This document shows positions 35,701-46,967 of a stretch of 64,000 nt of DNA, in pieces (the stretch's first letter is position 1; the number at the start of each line of letters is the position of its first letter). The notes below the pieces were generated by a model. It saw only the letters and a program-made list of their open reading frames with translations. It made no database searches and was not told where the DNA came from. This DNA comes from Przewalskia tangutica (taxonomy: Eukaryota > Streptophyta > Magnoliopsida > Solanales > Solanaceae): assembly GCA_029844215.1 (NCBI GenBank), contig CM056734.1:12720501-12784500 (forward strand), written 5' to 3'. The translations under genes were made by a program, and so were the position numbers.

Positions 35701-37118
35701 CCCAATCTTAAAATTTACATGTCTTACTCCAATATCTCTATGTTATTCATACTTGAAATGTTCAATCATGCTATCAAGCTAGAAACGTTTCGACATAGTC
35801 TACTATCATTAACACAATTTCACCTCAAAAATATGCATCAACTACAAGTTGCAGAGACTCTAAGATTTCCTCTTATTTATCAATTCTAGCCCATCAATTA
35901 AATAATACTAGGAAATTATCTATCTTGGTACAACACATCGCCTTTCCATCAATCTTATCTTGTTAGTCATCTGAATATTACACCTTATCAGTCACCAATC
36001 GCAAAACCCCATGACACTTCGTCATAACACTTGGTCAAGTTCCATATACTTCGCACTTCAGTCATATTTATCAATTACACTCTAACCAAATGACTCATGA
36101 CAACGCCGCCATAATCCATACCTAACTCCATATCCATGCCGGAAGTCCTATAGTGAGTTCACTTCTCTTGGCCTCAACCGATATTACTAATCCTTAATTC
36201 TATTTCCAAAACGCTCTTCACAACTTGAATTAACTAAGATGTAACTTGATCTACCACTTTAAATGTTCTTATTGACTATCACCTCGCTCTAGGGTCCTTA
36301 AGTGATGCCCATATCTTCTCTTATTTTTCTGAACTTTAATGCCCTTAGCAAATCACAGATTCACGTCACGGGTAATTGTAAGAACTTTTCGAGTCCTAAG
36401 AACATATACAATACCCACATATATCCTTCCTAAGATTAGGTGCAACAGTAGATAACCCCTAAAGTAATAAACTTTCACACTTATTCATCCCTAGGTCCAT
36501 CATCATTAGTCGATCATTATACTCCCCGTAGCCCACGACATAGTCAACTTTACAAAATTCTTGTTCATTTAACATTTACTTTATAAATGGAGTAGCCTTA
36601 TTTCATGATAACCTAATGAATTCGCCCCCATTTACGATGTCCTAGCCCATAGAATATGTCATGCTAGCACCACCCATCAGCCTTGCACATCTAACAACTG
36701 TGGTATATCTCACAAAATCAACAAGATTTTAGCCCAAAATGACCCATTTATATCACCTCTTCAAAATGTCAAGTGAACCGGCAACACACTCTCTACTGAA
36801 AGATTACAACCTCTCATTGAGTACCATAGAACCACGGGGGAGATACCAATCTGAATAATCTTGTACGAAAAGAATGAACCAGATACCAATCGGACTGAAC
36901 TAGTACGAAAGGAATGAACCAGATACCAATCAGATTGAACTCGCACGAAAAGAATGAACCAGATACCAATCGGATTGAACTAGCACGAAAAGAGAAAAGA
37001 AGTGGAGTGTTTCCTAAATGTCCTATAGCCTCTCGATGATGGGTACGGACGTCTACGTACCAATCCGCAAGACTCTACTAGACATTGATTTTGTACTCAT
37101 TAGACCGATTAACCTAGA
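35701..37118. other. Residual internal DNA of the gypsy derivative
   Basis: No continuous gag or pol frame. It contains the 40-bp tandem array at 36841-37000; otherwise decayed. Confidence 0.5.
36841..37000. repeat. Four-unit 40-bp tandem repeat
   Basis: AGATACCAAT starts at 36841, 36881, 36921 and 36961. Each unit continues CGGATTGAACTAGCACGAAA plus AGAATGAACC with a few substitutions. Confidence 0.9.
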
Positions 37119-37132
37119 AGTTTTGATACCAA
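37119..37132 (-). promoter_or_regulatory. Primer-binding site of the gypsy derivative
   Basis: On the minus strand, TTGGTATCAAAACTT follows the 5' LTR end (TGACA) by three bases. TGGTATCA matches the initiator-Met primer site; the following bases have drifted. Confidence 0.6.
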
Positions 37133-37302
37133 CTTTGTCACGACCCAAATCACGAGTCGTGATGGCACCTACCCCATTCACCTGAGTAGGCGAACCACGT
37201 TCTCATTAACAAATTAAATCAGCGAAAATAAAATAAAGAAGAAGAGTTATCATGTCTTAAAAACTAAATTCCCCAAAATCTTGTCAAAACGGGTACAAGA
37301 GC

Positions 37303-37524
37303 ACTTCCGGCCGCCCAACGACCTATAACGCTAGTCACTACTCCCACTGGGGCTAGGAAGTAAGCCCCACAACCCAAAGCGGCGAAGAACAAATAGAATT
37401 TGCTACAAAAGCCGGCTAACGGGGGTATTCCTGCGTATGAGAACATAGTAATGGAGAAGGTAATAGCCAAAATAGGATTCGTTTTGGCTAGAGCGCCCAA
37501 ATCTGCTATATATTTGACACGGCA
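37303..37524 (-). pseudogene. nad2: Nuclear copy of mitochondrial DNA: nad2 fragment (NUMT)
   Basis: The minus-strand frame reads LGALAKTNPILAITFS, AGIPPLAGFCSKFYLFFAAL, then GCGAYFLAPVGVVTSVIG, the C-terminal third of plant mitochondrial NADH dehydrogenase subunit 2. The codon for Pro in FLAPVGVV is CCA, where I recall the mature protein having Leu (a C-to-U editing site), so this looks like unedited genomic DNA and not a copy of edited RNA. The frame leaves nad2 homology after VIG, consistent with running into intron. In the sister LTR the same place holds 39 different bases (33701-33739). It cannot be a functional gene. Confidence 0.88.
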
Positions 37525-37966
37525 TGAAGGCTACATACTGTCTGTCAACTAAAAAAGTAAATGGAATTAACTAGGAAACCCTTCAGGGGCCACAGACGAC
37601 CAAGTAGCTCACCCTGAATGACTAGAAGATGTCCACCTCGCGAATCAGCCACGGAGCGTAGAACTGGAACCTGGATCGTATTCTGCACTCAGCAAAAGTG
37701 CAGCAAGAGTAGTATCAGTACAACACTAGTACCGGTAAGCAACATAGGCCGACAGTGATTAGATAACGAATGAAGAAGTTGAAACCAACAAGTAGCACAT
37801 AGAGCAATCAGGCATGGTCACGTATCATATACAAATAAAGCGTAAAGAAATCATGAAATCAACCAAGACAGATACAGTTCACAAAATGATCAGTCAAAGT
37901 ATGAGTGGATGAATGCAATTCAATGCAATGTGGATGAATGCGATGCAATGCAATAGTCATCTCTCT

Positions 37967-38347
37967 CACTCCCGCTCTCCGGCAGAAACCTCGGAGGCAA
38001 TCACTCCCGCTCTCCGGCAGAAATCTCGGAGGCAATCACTCTCAATCACTCCCGCTCTCTGGCAGAAACCTCGGAGGCAATCACTCCCGCACTCCGGCAG
38101 AAACCTCGGAGGAAATCACTCCCGCTCTCCGGTAGAAATCTCGGAGGCAATCACTCCCGCTCTCCGACAGAAACCTCGGAGGCAATGCAATGCAATGTGG
38201 GTGAATGCGATGCAATGCAATAGTCACCTCTTTCACTCCCTCTCTCCGGCAGAAATCTCGGAGGCAATCACTCCCGCTCTCCTGCAGAAACCTCGGAGGC
38301 AATCACTCTCAATCACTCCCGCTCTCCGACAGAAACCTCAGAGGCAA
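37967..38347. repeat. 35-bp minisatellite, nine units with interruptions, in the 5' LTR
   Basis: Nine copies of the CAGAAACC-TCGGAGG unit, broken by short CACTCTCAAT spacers and by a higher-order duplication in which GATGCAATGCAATAGTCA recurs ~260 bp apart (near 37940 and 38205). Confidence 0.88.
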
Positions 38348-40193
38348 TCACTCTCAGTCTCTCACCTCACCATCATCACAAAATGATATGGAAAGTATGT
38401 CAGGCATGATATCACGTCTCAACACGTGTCACCCATATAGAATCAACAAGTACAAGTCAAATCAGGTGGTAATCACAGAAAATAACACATATGGTGACAA
38501 GCCCACATAACAGCTGACGGAACCAACGTAATAGTAATTCATCTCCACTTCTTGCCCGAAGGCCTATCATGCTATCCCTGTCACTTCCTACGACTACTTA
38601 CGTTTCTCTAATCAAAGTCTAACTAAAGTAAACCATAACCTACCTCAATGTCGAGCGGGTGCCACGAACAATCAAGCCAATGTCTTTCCCTTACGTAGAG
38701 CCTCTGAACGATTAAAATATAGAAAATATGTGAACTATGTTATAATACGAATCTAAGGACACCCATATTGCTATATTTTTATTAACAATATTTTTACCAT
38801 TTCAATTGTATGACTAAACCCCTACACATATAAAAATATTAGCATAACTTCAGAAAATTCAATTAATATTACTTTCTCGTATCTCCCGCTTATAAAGGAT
38901 ATAATATTAAATTCGTAACTCCAAATCAGGTGTTTATTGTACCCCATCGAAGGCAACACTAGAATCTCTTATTATGCCGAATCCCACATGACAATACTTA
39001 GTGTAACTTGGTGAAAATTTATGAAAGAAACAACCCTATGAAATCTGTGTCGCCAGATTTTTTGTAAACAAGGCAGAAACTTCAAACAGTCATAACTCTT
39101 AAACCATAGGTCGGATTTATCTCCGCAAGATATCAAACTGACGGGAATATAGTAATTTACAACTTTTATTCATCCCATATTTTCATATTCCTTATGTATT
39201 TGTAGAGTTGTCACGTTTTATATGCTGTGTCGCCTGAATTTCGGTAAAAGGGGGCTGGAACTTTAAACATTCATAACTTTCAAACTATAAGTCGGATTTT
39301 TCTCTGTAAGATATCAAACGGACGGGAACAGAGAAATATACAACTTCATCCAGCCCATACTTTTATACTATTTACATATTTATACAGTTTTCACATTTTT
39401 ACCAACTGCTATAATGGTAATCCCTCAAGTTTCTCTTGTTCAAACGGGTTGTGGAATTTTCGTTTAATGACTCCTTAAAACAAAATTGATTTCATTCTAC
39501 AACACATCATTATACGGATTATAAATAGATTAACTCAACCATAAATGTAGATTCTAACCTGAATTTAATAGAGCGTTTCCTTCTCGTTTCCTGCTACTAG
39601 GGTTTTCTCGTTTTCTTCCTTTCTTTCCTTTTTTTCTTTCTTTATTTTCTTTCTTTATTTTCTTTCTTTATTTTCTTTCTTTATTTTCTTTCTTTATTTT
39701 CTTTTCCCTTGCTGCCGTGTTCTCTTTGCTTCTTGATACTGGGTTTTTCTTTTCTTTGTCTTTGTCTGTTGTTTGTCACGTTTTTTTTTAAATTTTATTT
39801 TCTTGTATTCTAATTTTCCTTCTTGGCCGTCTTCTTCTTCTTTTTATTTGTAAAAACCGTGCAATCCTACCAAGTTGTGGGCTTGACCCACTAATTCATT
39901 TAATTAATTTCATGCCCCATTTTATATATTAAAAATCATATAAATAATTACCATGTAGTCCCATACCCTTTTCGTAGTCTTAAAGTGTTAAACGACCAAA
40001 TGGGTCGTTACAGAAGATTTCAACTGCTTGGCTGATTATCTACAAAGATGTAAGTCTTCGTTCGAAGCTTTACATATAGCTTTGTGCTCTATATTTATAT
40101 TACATATCATACTCCAGTTTGACCGTCGTCGGGTTTGAAATATAAATTTTCAAATTCCGCTGCGTGTACGAACCCAACGCAAAACGCCTACAG

Positions 40194-40205
40194 TGGTATC
40201 AGAGC
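40194..40205 (+). promoter_or_regulatory. Primer-binding site of the Copia element
   Basis: TGGTATCAGAGC, one base after the LTR end GCCTACA; complementary to the 3' end of initiator-Met tRNA. Confidence 0.9.
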
Positions 40206-40578
40206 ATGGATTGTTTCGTGTGATATGTAATGAATGTTAATGATAATATGGGTTAAGATTTGTTTAGATCTATGTTTTATGTTGTTAAAGCTTTAAAATT
40301 CTAAATCTTTAGAACACATGGCACTTGTGCCCGGATCTGTTAATACAATAATGTATTCGAGAAAATCAAATTCAATAAATAACTCTTCTAAGTTGATATG
40401 TGTAACCGACTTAAAGCATGGTGCATTGAAACGAAGAACGAGAAAAAAATTGGATTAGATGGTCGATGAACATGTTGTGTTAATAGTGATGGAGATATAA
40501 GTGATATATCTGAAAGATCTGGCCCTAAATCAGTTTTAGGGGTTCGAAAATTTCGAATTTTGTGTTTCTGGAGGTAAG

Positions 40579-40880
40579 GCACCGCGGTTCCATAATGGAG
40601 CATTGCGTTGTTTGCTAGGGCTTTGGCGGCGACACCGCGGTTCCATGATGGAGCCAGAGGCGCCGCGCCATGTTCATGAGAACCGTGATGCTGTTCATTC
40701 AGAAGCTTAAAATTATTTTTTCGGACATTCTGCCTTCGAGGCACCGCGATGCCTATGACGGTAATTTACTGGACCGCGGTGCCACCTGTTAGGACCGCGG
40801 TGCAAATTAGTTTTTGCAGAAGCCGTGACTTACTGTCTCAGAGGCACCGCGGTGCCATCACTTGGAACCGCGGTGCCGAC
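40579..40880. repeat. CG-palindrome cluster in the Copia leader
   Basis: Motifs include GCACCGCGGTTCC (40579), ACCGCGGTTCC (~40633), GCACCGCGATGCC (40741), ACCGCGGTGCC (40773), ACCGCGGTGC (~40794), the perfect 14-bp palindrome GGCACCGCGGTGCC (40843-40856) and ACCGCGGTGCC (40867-40877). The last two CCGCGG cores are 21 bp apart. Confidence 0.9.
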
Positions 40881-41373
40881 GGGTATTAAAAAAAATGAAA
40901 AATAGAAACAGAAACTTAAAGATTTCAGATTCTGAATCTAAAGTTATAAAGCTTTCAGTTTCTGAAAAATAAGTTTTAAAATTAGACATATTTGGTCCTT
41001 TCGGGCAAATCTGTAATTAAATAAAATCTTCTGAATATTGATTTTAAGTTCTGGAAATTGCAAACAGGTCCCAGAAGTTTAAAAATATGTTCTGAACATT
41101 TAGAATTATATTTTATGAATTTATAAGGGTTCAGAATTGAATTTTAAATTCTTAAGGGACGAAAGTGTAAATTTTGGAAATTTACAGAATTCCCGAAAAT
41201 CAGAATTTTTAAAATCAGAAAATGTTTAGGGACTGTTTGGCATTGACTAGTATAGAGTTTAGACAAATAGACCCATGATTATCAGTAATGGTATATTATT
41301 ATATAATATACAAATGTGCTAAGTGTTAAATGTGATGCATTTAAATTATTAGCATAGCGTCCGCAATTATTGT

Positions 41374-41445
41374 CTGGGTAGACGGCGCCCAGTAATTATT
41401 TAAATATCAATGACCGCGATAACTGTCTGGATAGACGACATCCAG
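41374..41445 (+). repeat. Two related stem-loops in the Copia leader
   Basis: CTGGGT-AGACGGC-GCCCAG (41374-41392) and CTGGAT-AGACGAC-ATCCAG (41427-41445) are 19-nt hairpins with the same stem and loop sizes, 53 bp apart. Two stem pairs differ between them yet stay paired. Confidence 0.65.
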
Positions 41446-42208
41446 TACTTGTTTAAGACCATCTTATATCATGTCTATTGGGTTTGATGGTTACCCATCT
41501 AAATGTGTTTAGAAATTGCATGATAGGATGTCATATGATATATGACATATTGATCTTGAATGAAATCCCCGAAAACTAAAAATGTTCCCCGAATATTAAA
41601 ATACAAGTCTAATTATAACGCGTCGTCCATTATAATTGTTAGGGTGCTAAAATCTTTTTCGGCGATAAAAGTATTTATGCCAAAACATTTGCTCTAAGTC
41701 TAAGAGGACCGAGGCCCTTTCATAGATGTGTTAAAATGAAAGTAGGTGATAAACTTTTGTAAGTATTTACACCAAAGTGTTTGCTTGCAAAGGCTAAATT
41801 TACTTAGGCATATAAACGCAGTCGTATAATGAGGTTGGCTTGTTTAGATAAATCTTGGCGCCAAAGTGTCGGACTGGTCTAAAGACGCATGATTAAAATG
41901 AAAGATATTTAATCAAATCAAGAGTTGCAAATTTAGTTTTGTAATTGGTTGATAACCTACCGAAATGTGCTATTGAAGTTATCAGCCAAAGCAAACGCGG
42001 ATATAGCATATGTTTGGATCTTGACCCACTATGATTTAAAATGATTTAGGTTCGTATTCTACCATGGAGTCGTAGAAGTATGCAAAATAGTGGGAGCTAA
42101 TTAAATAAAAGACTACGTTTAATTAGTATATAATGAATGTGTATTATTGGAAGAATGAATTGTTGATTGCATTTTTCATATTCTATCTATATCTTCAGAT
42201 CTTCAGAA

Positions 42209-43060
42209 ATGTCAAATTTTTCGTTGAAAATGCTCATGGAGTCCAAACACTCACCGGACCAAACTTCATTGACTGACTAAGAAATGTTAGAATTGTTCTA
42301 AGACAGGAACATATTGAATATACTTTGGACAATGTATTCCCCACCGCTCCGGCGGAGGACTCTGCTGAGTATGCAACTTTTGACAAGGTTGTCTATGAGA
42401 AACATTATAAGGACGTCACCTCTACTCAATGCCTAATGTTGTCTTCTATGTCATCACCATTGCAAAGACATCATGAAACTATGGGCCCAACGAAATGTTA
42501 GCCCATTTGAAGAGTCTCTATGATGCACAGAGTCAGACAATGGAGTATGACCTGCTAATAGAACTTTTCAAGTGTAGGCTAAATGAAGGGGTCAAGTTTC
42601 ACCTCATGTGTTGAGGATGATTGAGTTGATTGAGAGGTTGGCTTCCATAGACATAAGGTTTCAAGACAGAGTCTCCACCACCCTCATTCTCCACTCCCTT
42701 CCACAGTCGTTCGAGAGTTTCAAAATTAACTACAACATGAATGGAACTAAGGCGACATTGCAAGAACTGCACAATATGCTAAAGAACTTTGAATCTTCAA
42801 TCTCCAGTGGCAAAGCTGTCCTCATGGTAGGGTCTTCTTCTCAGCTCAAACCGAAAGGTAAGGGACAAAAGAAGAAGAAGGGCAAATATGTCGTTGCGCC
42901 CGCAGAAATGAAGCCTCAGGGAGGGACGAAGAAGAAGAAGAAGATTCCGGCGGAGGATGTGTGTAGAAACTGTAATACGAAGGGGCATTGGAAGTTTGAG
43001 TGCACTGCTCCAGGAGGAGGTAGAACAACTGGTGCTCCGGCACCTGGCGGACAAAGTATG
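42209..43060 (+). pseudogene. Copia gag, broken
   Basis: Gag-like coding starts near ATG 42209 with several frame disruptions (for example GPNFIDW with the Trp codon read as TGA near 42274). It then runs open from ~42608 (LIERLASIDIRFQDRV, HSLPQSFESFKINY) to a Lys-rich stretch and the nucleocapsid zinc knuckle CRNCNTKGHWKFEC (C-X2-C-X4-H-X4-C, ~42961-43002). Confidence 0.85.
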
Positions 43061-44633
43061 TTTGTAATTGAAATTAATCTATCTATAAATGATTCTCATA
43101 TGTTTATAATTGAAATTAATCTATCTATAAATGATTCTCACTCCTGGGTACTTGATACCGCTTGTGGCTCACACATTTGTACAAATGTGCAAGGGTTAAT
43201 TGACAGCAGGAAGGTCGGGCCTCGAGATGTGGACTTGCACGTTGAAAACGGAGCACGAGTTGTTGTTGAGCGCGTGGAAACTTATAGGATAGATTTACCT
43301 TCCGGCAAAATTTTAATGTTGAACGATTGTTATTATGTTCTTTCTTTAACAAGGAATATTATTTTCATTCATGTACTTGATTCAGAGGGGTTTCCTCAAA
43401 CACGTCTAATGACAATTTGGTTTTGACTTTAGATAATGTTGTGTATGGAATTGTGCCTCTTGTGAATGGATTGTATACATTAAACTGCCGCATGGAAATT
43501 TTCAATGTACAAAATAAAAGAGCTAAGTTAAATGAGAGAAATTCTACCTACTTATGACATTGCATACTTGGTCATATCAATCAAACAAGGATTGAACGGT
43601 TGAGGAAATTAAATTACCTCGAACCATTTGACTTACAATCTTATGGTAACTGTGAATCATGTCTGAAGGGTAGGATGACCATTAAACCTCTTTCTGGAAA
43701 GGGGATCCGTGCCAAGGAGGTGATTGAGTTGGTACATACGGACGTATGTGGACCTTTTCGGACCTAAGCTAGAGAAGGCTTCTCGTACTTCATCACTTTC
43801 ACATACGACTTATCAAGGTTTGGATACGTGTATCTTATGAGACACAAATCCGAGGCTTTTGAGAAGTTTAGAGAGTTTTAAGTGTGAAGTTGAGAAACAG
43901 CTCTCAAAGAGTATCAAGGCTCTCCGATCTGATCGAGGTGGTGAATACTTGAGTAAAGAATTTCTTGACTACTTAAAGCTTCATGGAATCCATTCTGAAT
44001 GGACGCCTCCTGGAACACCTCAGATGAATGGTGTTGCCGAGAGGACAAACCGAACCTTACTTGATATGGTTCGTTCCATGATGAGCTTTTCAGCTCTTCC
44101 AACATACCTTTGGGGATATGCTATTCTAACCTCAATATATGTTCTAAATAGAGTTCCTTCTAAATCAGTTGAAAAGACGTCATATGAAATATGGTGTGGC
44201 AAGAAGCCATCACTTAGACACATGAGGCCCTGGGGGTGTCCTGCATATGTCAAGAAGTTGATCACTGATAAGTTGGAGTCTAGAAGTGAGAAATGTTACT
44301 TCGTTGGGTATCCAAAGGAAACTAAGGGATACTACTTCTATCTTCGTGGAGAAAATAGGATTATTGTTTCCAGGAATGCAACTTTCCTTGAATATGAATA
44401 TGTCTACAACGAAGAGGATTGCACAGAGATAGAACTTGAAGAAATTAAAGAACAAGGTAACATAGAGGTTGAAAACTTGCCGAGTGAACAAGGCAAGGAT
44501 TCAGTGGGAGCTTATGGCAAAGATTGGGTATTTCAGATAGGCCCTTCGGCCAGTGGGAGTGCTACGAGGAATAATGCAGAAATGCAAGATCCTCCGGCGC
44601 AGACCTTGGGAGCAAGTGCAGGGATTGCACCTC
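43058..44633 (+). pseudogene. Copia protease and integrase, cut before reverse transcriptase
   Basis: A 42-bp in-frame duplication (43058-43141) is followed by the protease motif SWVLDTACGSHIC (Ala where Gly is usual), then by the integrase HHCC region (LGHINQTRIERL...CESCLKG), the core with HTDVCGPF, RSDRGGEYLS and QMNGVAERTNRTL, and the GKKPSLRHMRPWGC end motif. Frames change near 43425, 43560 and 43860. The polyprotein ends where an Athila-like LTR begins (44634), so RT and RNase H are missing here. Confidence 0.88.
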
Positions 44634-45979
44634 TGATCGGTGTATTTTATATACACCTTTTGAGTAATTTTTAGTTAGTCTTTTGCCTATTTTTGTACAA
44701 ATATGTGTCATGTTAGGATAAATTTTCTTTCTTTTGAGTCACAATAGTTTAAAGTGACACATTGGTGAGAAAGAGCGAAAAGAGGGCAGAAACAGAGGTT
44801 CCAGAGCTCAAAAAGCTAAAAAATTGGCAACCCGGGCGAGAAACAGGGCGGCGCCGCGGCGCCAACCAACCAGCAGCAGCAGAGCGCCACAGCGCCCAAG
44901 AAGCAGAGAGCCGCAGAAGTTTCGGCGTCGCGGCGTCAACGCGGGAATATTGACAGATCCGAATAGGAATGGGCCAAGGCCAAGAAGGAAAGGGTTTGGG
45001 ACGTTTTTGGTGATATAAAAAGGACCTTTAGGTCAGATTTGAAGAGTGGAACACCTTACCATTCGTCACAACTTGAAAATCAAGATTGAAGACTTATTTT
45101 TAAGTAATTTCTTGTTCTTTACTTTATTTCTTTTTAGTATATGTTGGATATTATTTTTGTTCTTGGCATGTCTATGGCTAGAAACTAACTTAATTTAGGG
45201 ATTTCCATGTCGAATCGCTTGAACCTCGTTCTTATGAATTAATGCATGTTTTGGTTTCTTGTTATTATTGTTGAGATTTATTCAATAATTGTTTTGATTG
45301 CTTGGTAATTAATTGATCACTAATTATCATAACTTATATGATTTCTAATCGAAATCCGAAAGGGGAGATTGTGAATATGCTATAGTTGAATAAACATAGG
45401 TTTAAATCGTGGACGAAAGTACTCCGATACTTGTGTAGCTTAATAGGTTATTGCTCTTAATCCTCCTTTGTAGTCAATCTTGTCCTCGAAAGATAGAAGG
45501 GTTCTACATTGGGGTTGAGTATCGTGGACGAAAGTACTCCGATACTTGTGTAGCTTAATAGGTTATTGCTCTTAATTCTCATTTGTAGTCAATCTTGTCA
45601 TCGAAAGATAGAAGGGTTCTACATTGGGGTTGAGTGTTTATATTACCTTAACAGGAGTATAAAACGGCTTAGTTAACCTGTTATCTCATAATAGAAGAAA
45701 AACCTTAATTATTTGCATTAACGAGTAAAGCGAGCGGATAGTTGAGGAGATTTGGAAGTCATATTTCCACCATATCTGAAGTAAAGTAAAGTAATTTAGT
45801 TAGCATCTATAATCATAGCTATAAACAATTCATCAAATTATCGGTTACCAAATAGATACTACATAATAGAGGTTGGTAATTGGACACTAATCCCTGAAGA
45901 CGATAACTCGGTCTTCTAGACTATATTACTTGTCACGACACGTGCACTTGCGTTTAGTGTGTGCATAAATCGCGCATCA
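44634..45979 (+). repeat. LTR-1 of Athila-like element 1
   Basis: Begins TGATCGGTGTATTTTATATACACC (a palindromic start) and ends GCGCATCA. It holds CG palindromes (44850-44863 perfect, 44924-44937 degenerate), a TATA box (TATAAAAAGG, 45014) and a 115-bp tandem duplication at 45408-45522 and 45523-45637. Confidence 0.9.
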
Positions 45980-45985
45980 AGTTTG

Positions 45986-46003
45986 TGGCGCCGTTGCCGG
46001 GGA
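45986..46003 (+). promoter_or_regulatory. Primer-binding site, tRNA-Asp type
   Basis: TGGCGCCGTTGCCGGGGA, seven bases after the LTR-1 end; matches the tRNA-Asp primer site known from Athila-type elements. Confidence 0.88.
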
Positions 46004-46147
46004 TTGGCGTATTTCAATATCATTTATCTATTCTTAATTTCTAATTTGGTTTTTATTTTTCTTTTTATTATATTTTTTTTTGTATTGGTGGAACCGTGCG
46101 CCGTGATCCGTTTATTGGTTTTGATTTATCTCAGGGACCCTGCAAAC

Positions 46148-46498
46148 ATGGATTACCACTATCAATGGTTACAGAACTATCAACATCAATGTAATCCCCA
46201 TGTCCCACAGGAAGAGCAGGATGGGCTACGAGCAGCCATACTCAGGCTAACTAGGCACCAAACTCAGTTCATGGATGAGACGAGAGTATCCCTAAAGAAT
46301 TTGGAAACGCAAATAGGACAACTCGCGGGCATGCTAAGCAACAGAATACAAGGGAATCACCCTGAACATATTGGAGAGAATATAAAAGAGCAATGCCAGA
46401 TGATTGACCTGAAAATTGGCGAACCAGTGGAAGCAAACCCACCACCACCATATTCAGAAAAGAAGGATTTAGACTTCTCGCAGAAGTTGCAGCGCCAC
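46148..46498 (+). pseudogene. Abbreviated Athila gag
   Basis: The frame from ATG 46148 (MDYHYQWLQNYQHQ) continues EEQDGLRAAILRLTRHQTQF and LETQIGQLAGMLSNRIQG, the coiled segment near the C-terminus of normal Athila gag. The large central gag domain is missing. The frame runs into the solo LTR at 46499. Confidence 0.75.
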
Positions 46499-46714
46499 TG
46501 ATCGGTGTATTTTATATACACTTTTCGAGTCAGTTTTAGTTAGTCTTTTGTCCTTTTTTTTACAAATAAGTGTCGTATTAGGATAGTTTTTCTTTCTTTT
46601 GAGTCAAAGTGGTTAAAATGGCCAAATGGCGGAAAAGGAGCTAAAAGAGGGCAAAAGAGGAGGTTCCAGAGCTAAAAACAGAGAAAGTGGCGAACGAGGC
46701 AAAAACCCAGACCA

Positions 46715-46893
46715 GCGCCGCGGCGCCTCCTGCAGTCAGAAGCAGGGCCGCGGCGCCCAATATTCAGAGAGGCTACAGAAGTTGCAGCGCCGCGGCGCCC
46801 ACAGACAGCAGAGAATCAGGGCCGCGGCGCCAAATCACCCGAAGGACCACAGAAGTTCCGGCGCCGCGGCGCCAAAAGCAGGGCCGCGGCGCC
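46715..46893. repeat. Six-site CG-palindrome array in LTR-2
   Basis: Full sites GCGCCGCGGCGCC at 46715-46727, 46787-46799 and 46861-46873 alternate with half sites GGGCCGCGGCGCC at 46746-46757, 46820-46831 and 46882-46893. CAGAAGTT precedes the second and third full sites. The array ends 75 bp before the TATA box. Confidence 0.93.
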
Positions 46894-46967
46894 GACGCGG
46901 GAAAAATCAGGTTTTGGACGAAATTCTGGGCCAGGCCTGAAGGAAAAGAGAGAGGCGGTTTTCAGCC

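Larger units (their letters stand above)
37136..40012 (-). repeat. 5' LTR of the gypsy derivative (2.88 kb)
   Basis: Longer partner of 33534-35504. The extra material is a mitochondrial DNA insert (37303-37524), five more minisatellite units and ~400 bp that the other LTR has lost. A TTTCTTTATTTTC microsatellite lies at ~39630-39705. Confidence 0.92.
33529..40017 (-). mobile_element. Minus-strand Ty3/gypsy chromovirus derivative, internally deleted
   Basis: Flanked by GAAGA at 33529-33533 and 40013-40017. The minus-strand LTRs begin TGTAACGACCCATTTGG and end GGGTCGTGACA (37136-40012 is 5', 33534-35504 is 3'). The internal part is only ~1.6 kb (35505-37135): a primer-binding site at the 37135 end and the chromodomain end of pol at the 35505 end, with nearly all of gag-pol missing. 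This is a non-autonomous or deleted copy. Confidence 0.88.
32203..40192 (+). repeat. Copia 5' LTR, interrupted
   Basis: About 1.5 kb without the insertion at 33534-40017. It carries a pair of CG motifs (33231-33241 and 33252-33262), then a TATA box (TATAAATAGG, 33350). The end GCCTACA is followed by the primer-binding site, which fixes the 3' boundary; the 5' boundary is taken at TGTCCTAG because the element must start with TG. Confidence 0.75.
40206..42208 (+). other. Long leader of the Copia element
   Basis: Two kilobases without a coding frame between the primer-binding site and gag. It contains a cluster of CG-rich palindromes (40579-40880) and two related hairpins (41374-41392 and 41427-41445). 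Confidence 0.7.
32203..44633 (+). mobile_element. Ty1/Copia retrotransposon, 3' half missing, carrying nested insertions
   Basis: The 5' LTR is 32203-33533 plus 40018-40192 (TGTCCTAGAGAC...GCCTACA), split by a gypsy element. It is followed by the primer-binding site, a ~2-kb leader, gag, protease and integrase. The element stops at 44633, where an Athila-like LTR begins; reverse transcriptase and the 3' LTR are not in the window. Gag has at least one stop and the pol frames are interrupted, so it is dead. Confidence 0.88.

Noticed and set aside
37264..37500. Intact-looking nad2 frame
   Set aside because: It is a fragment of a mitochondrial gene inside an LTR, lacking the start and most exons; a NUMT, not a gene.
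34156..38347. CRISPR-like regular repeats
   Set aside because: Units are contiguous without unique spacers, in a plant retrotransposon LTR.
37913..38510. Long open frames rich in RSPAETSEAITPALRQK-like repeats
   Set aside because: They are translations of the 35-bp minisatellite in an LTR; the repeat length makes all frames similar and open, with no start context or homology.
41360..41450. Tandem coding repeat
   Set aside because: No open frame; better explained as duplicated leader hairpins.
43914..44491. Minus-strand open frames across the Copia integrase
   Set aside because: Antisense shadows of the integrase frame, without motifs of their own.
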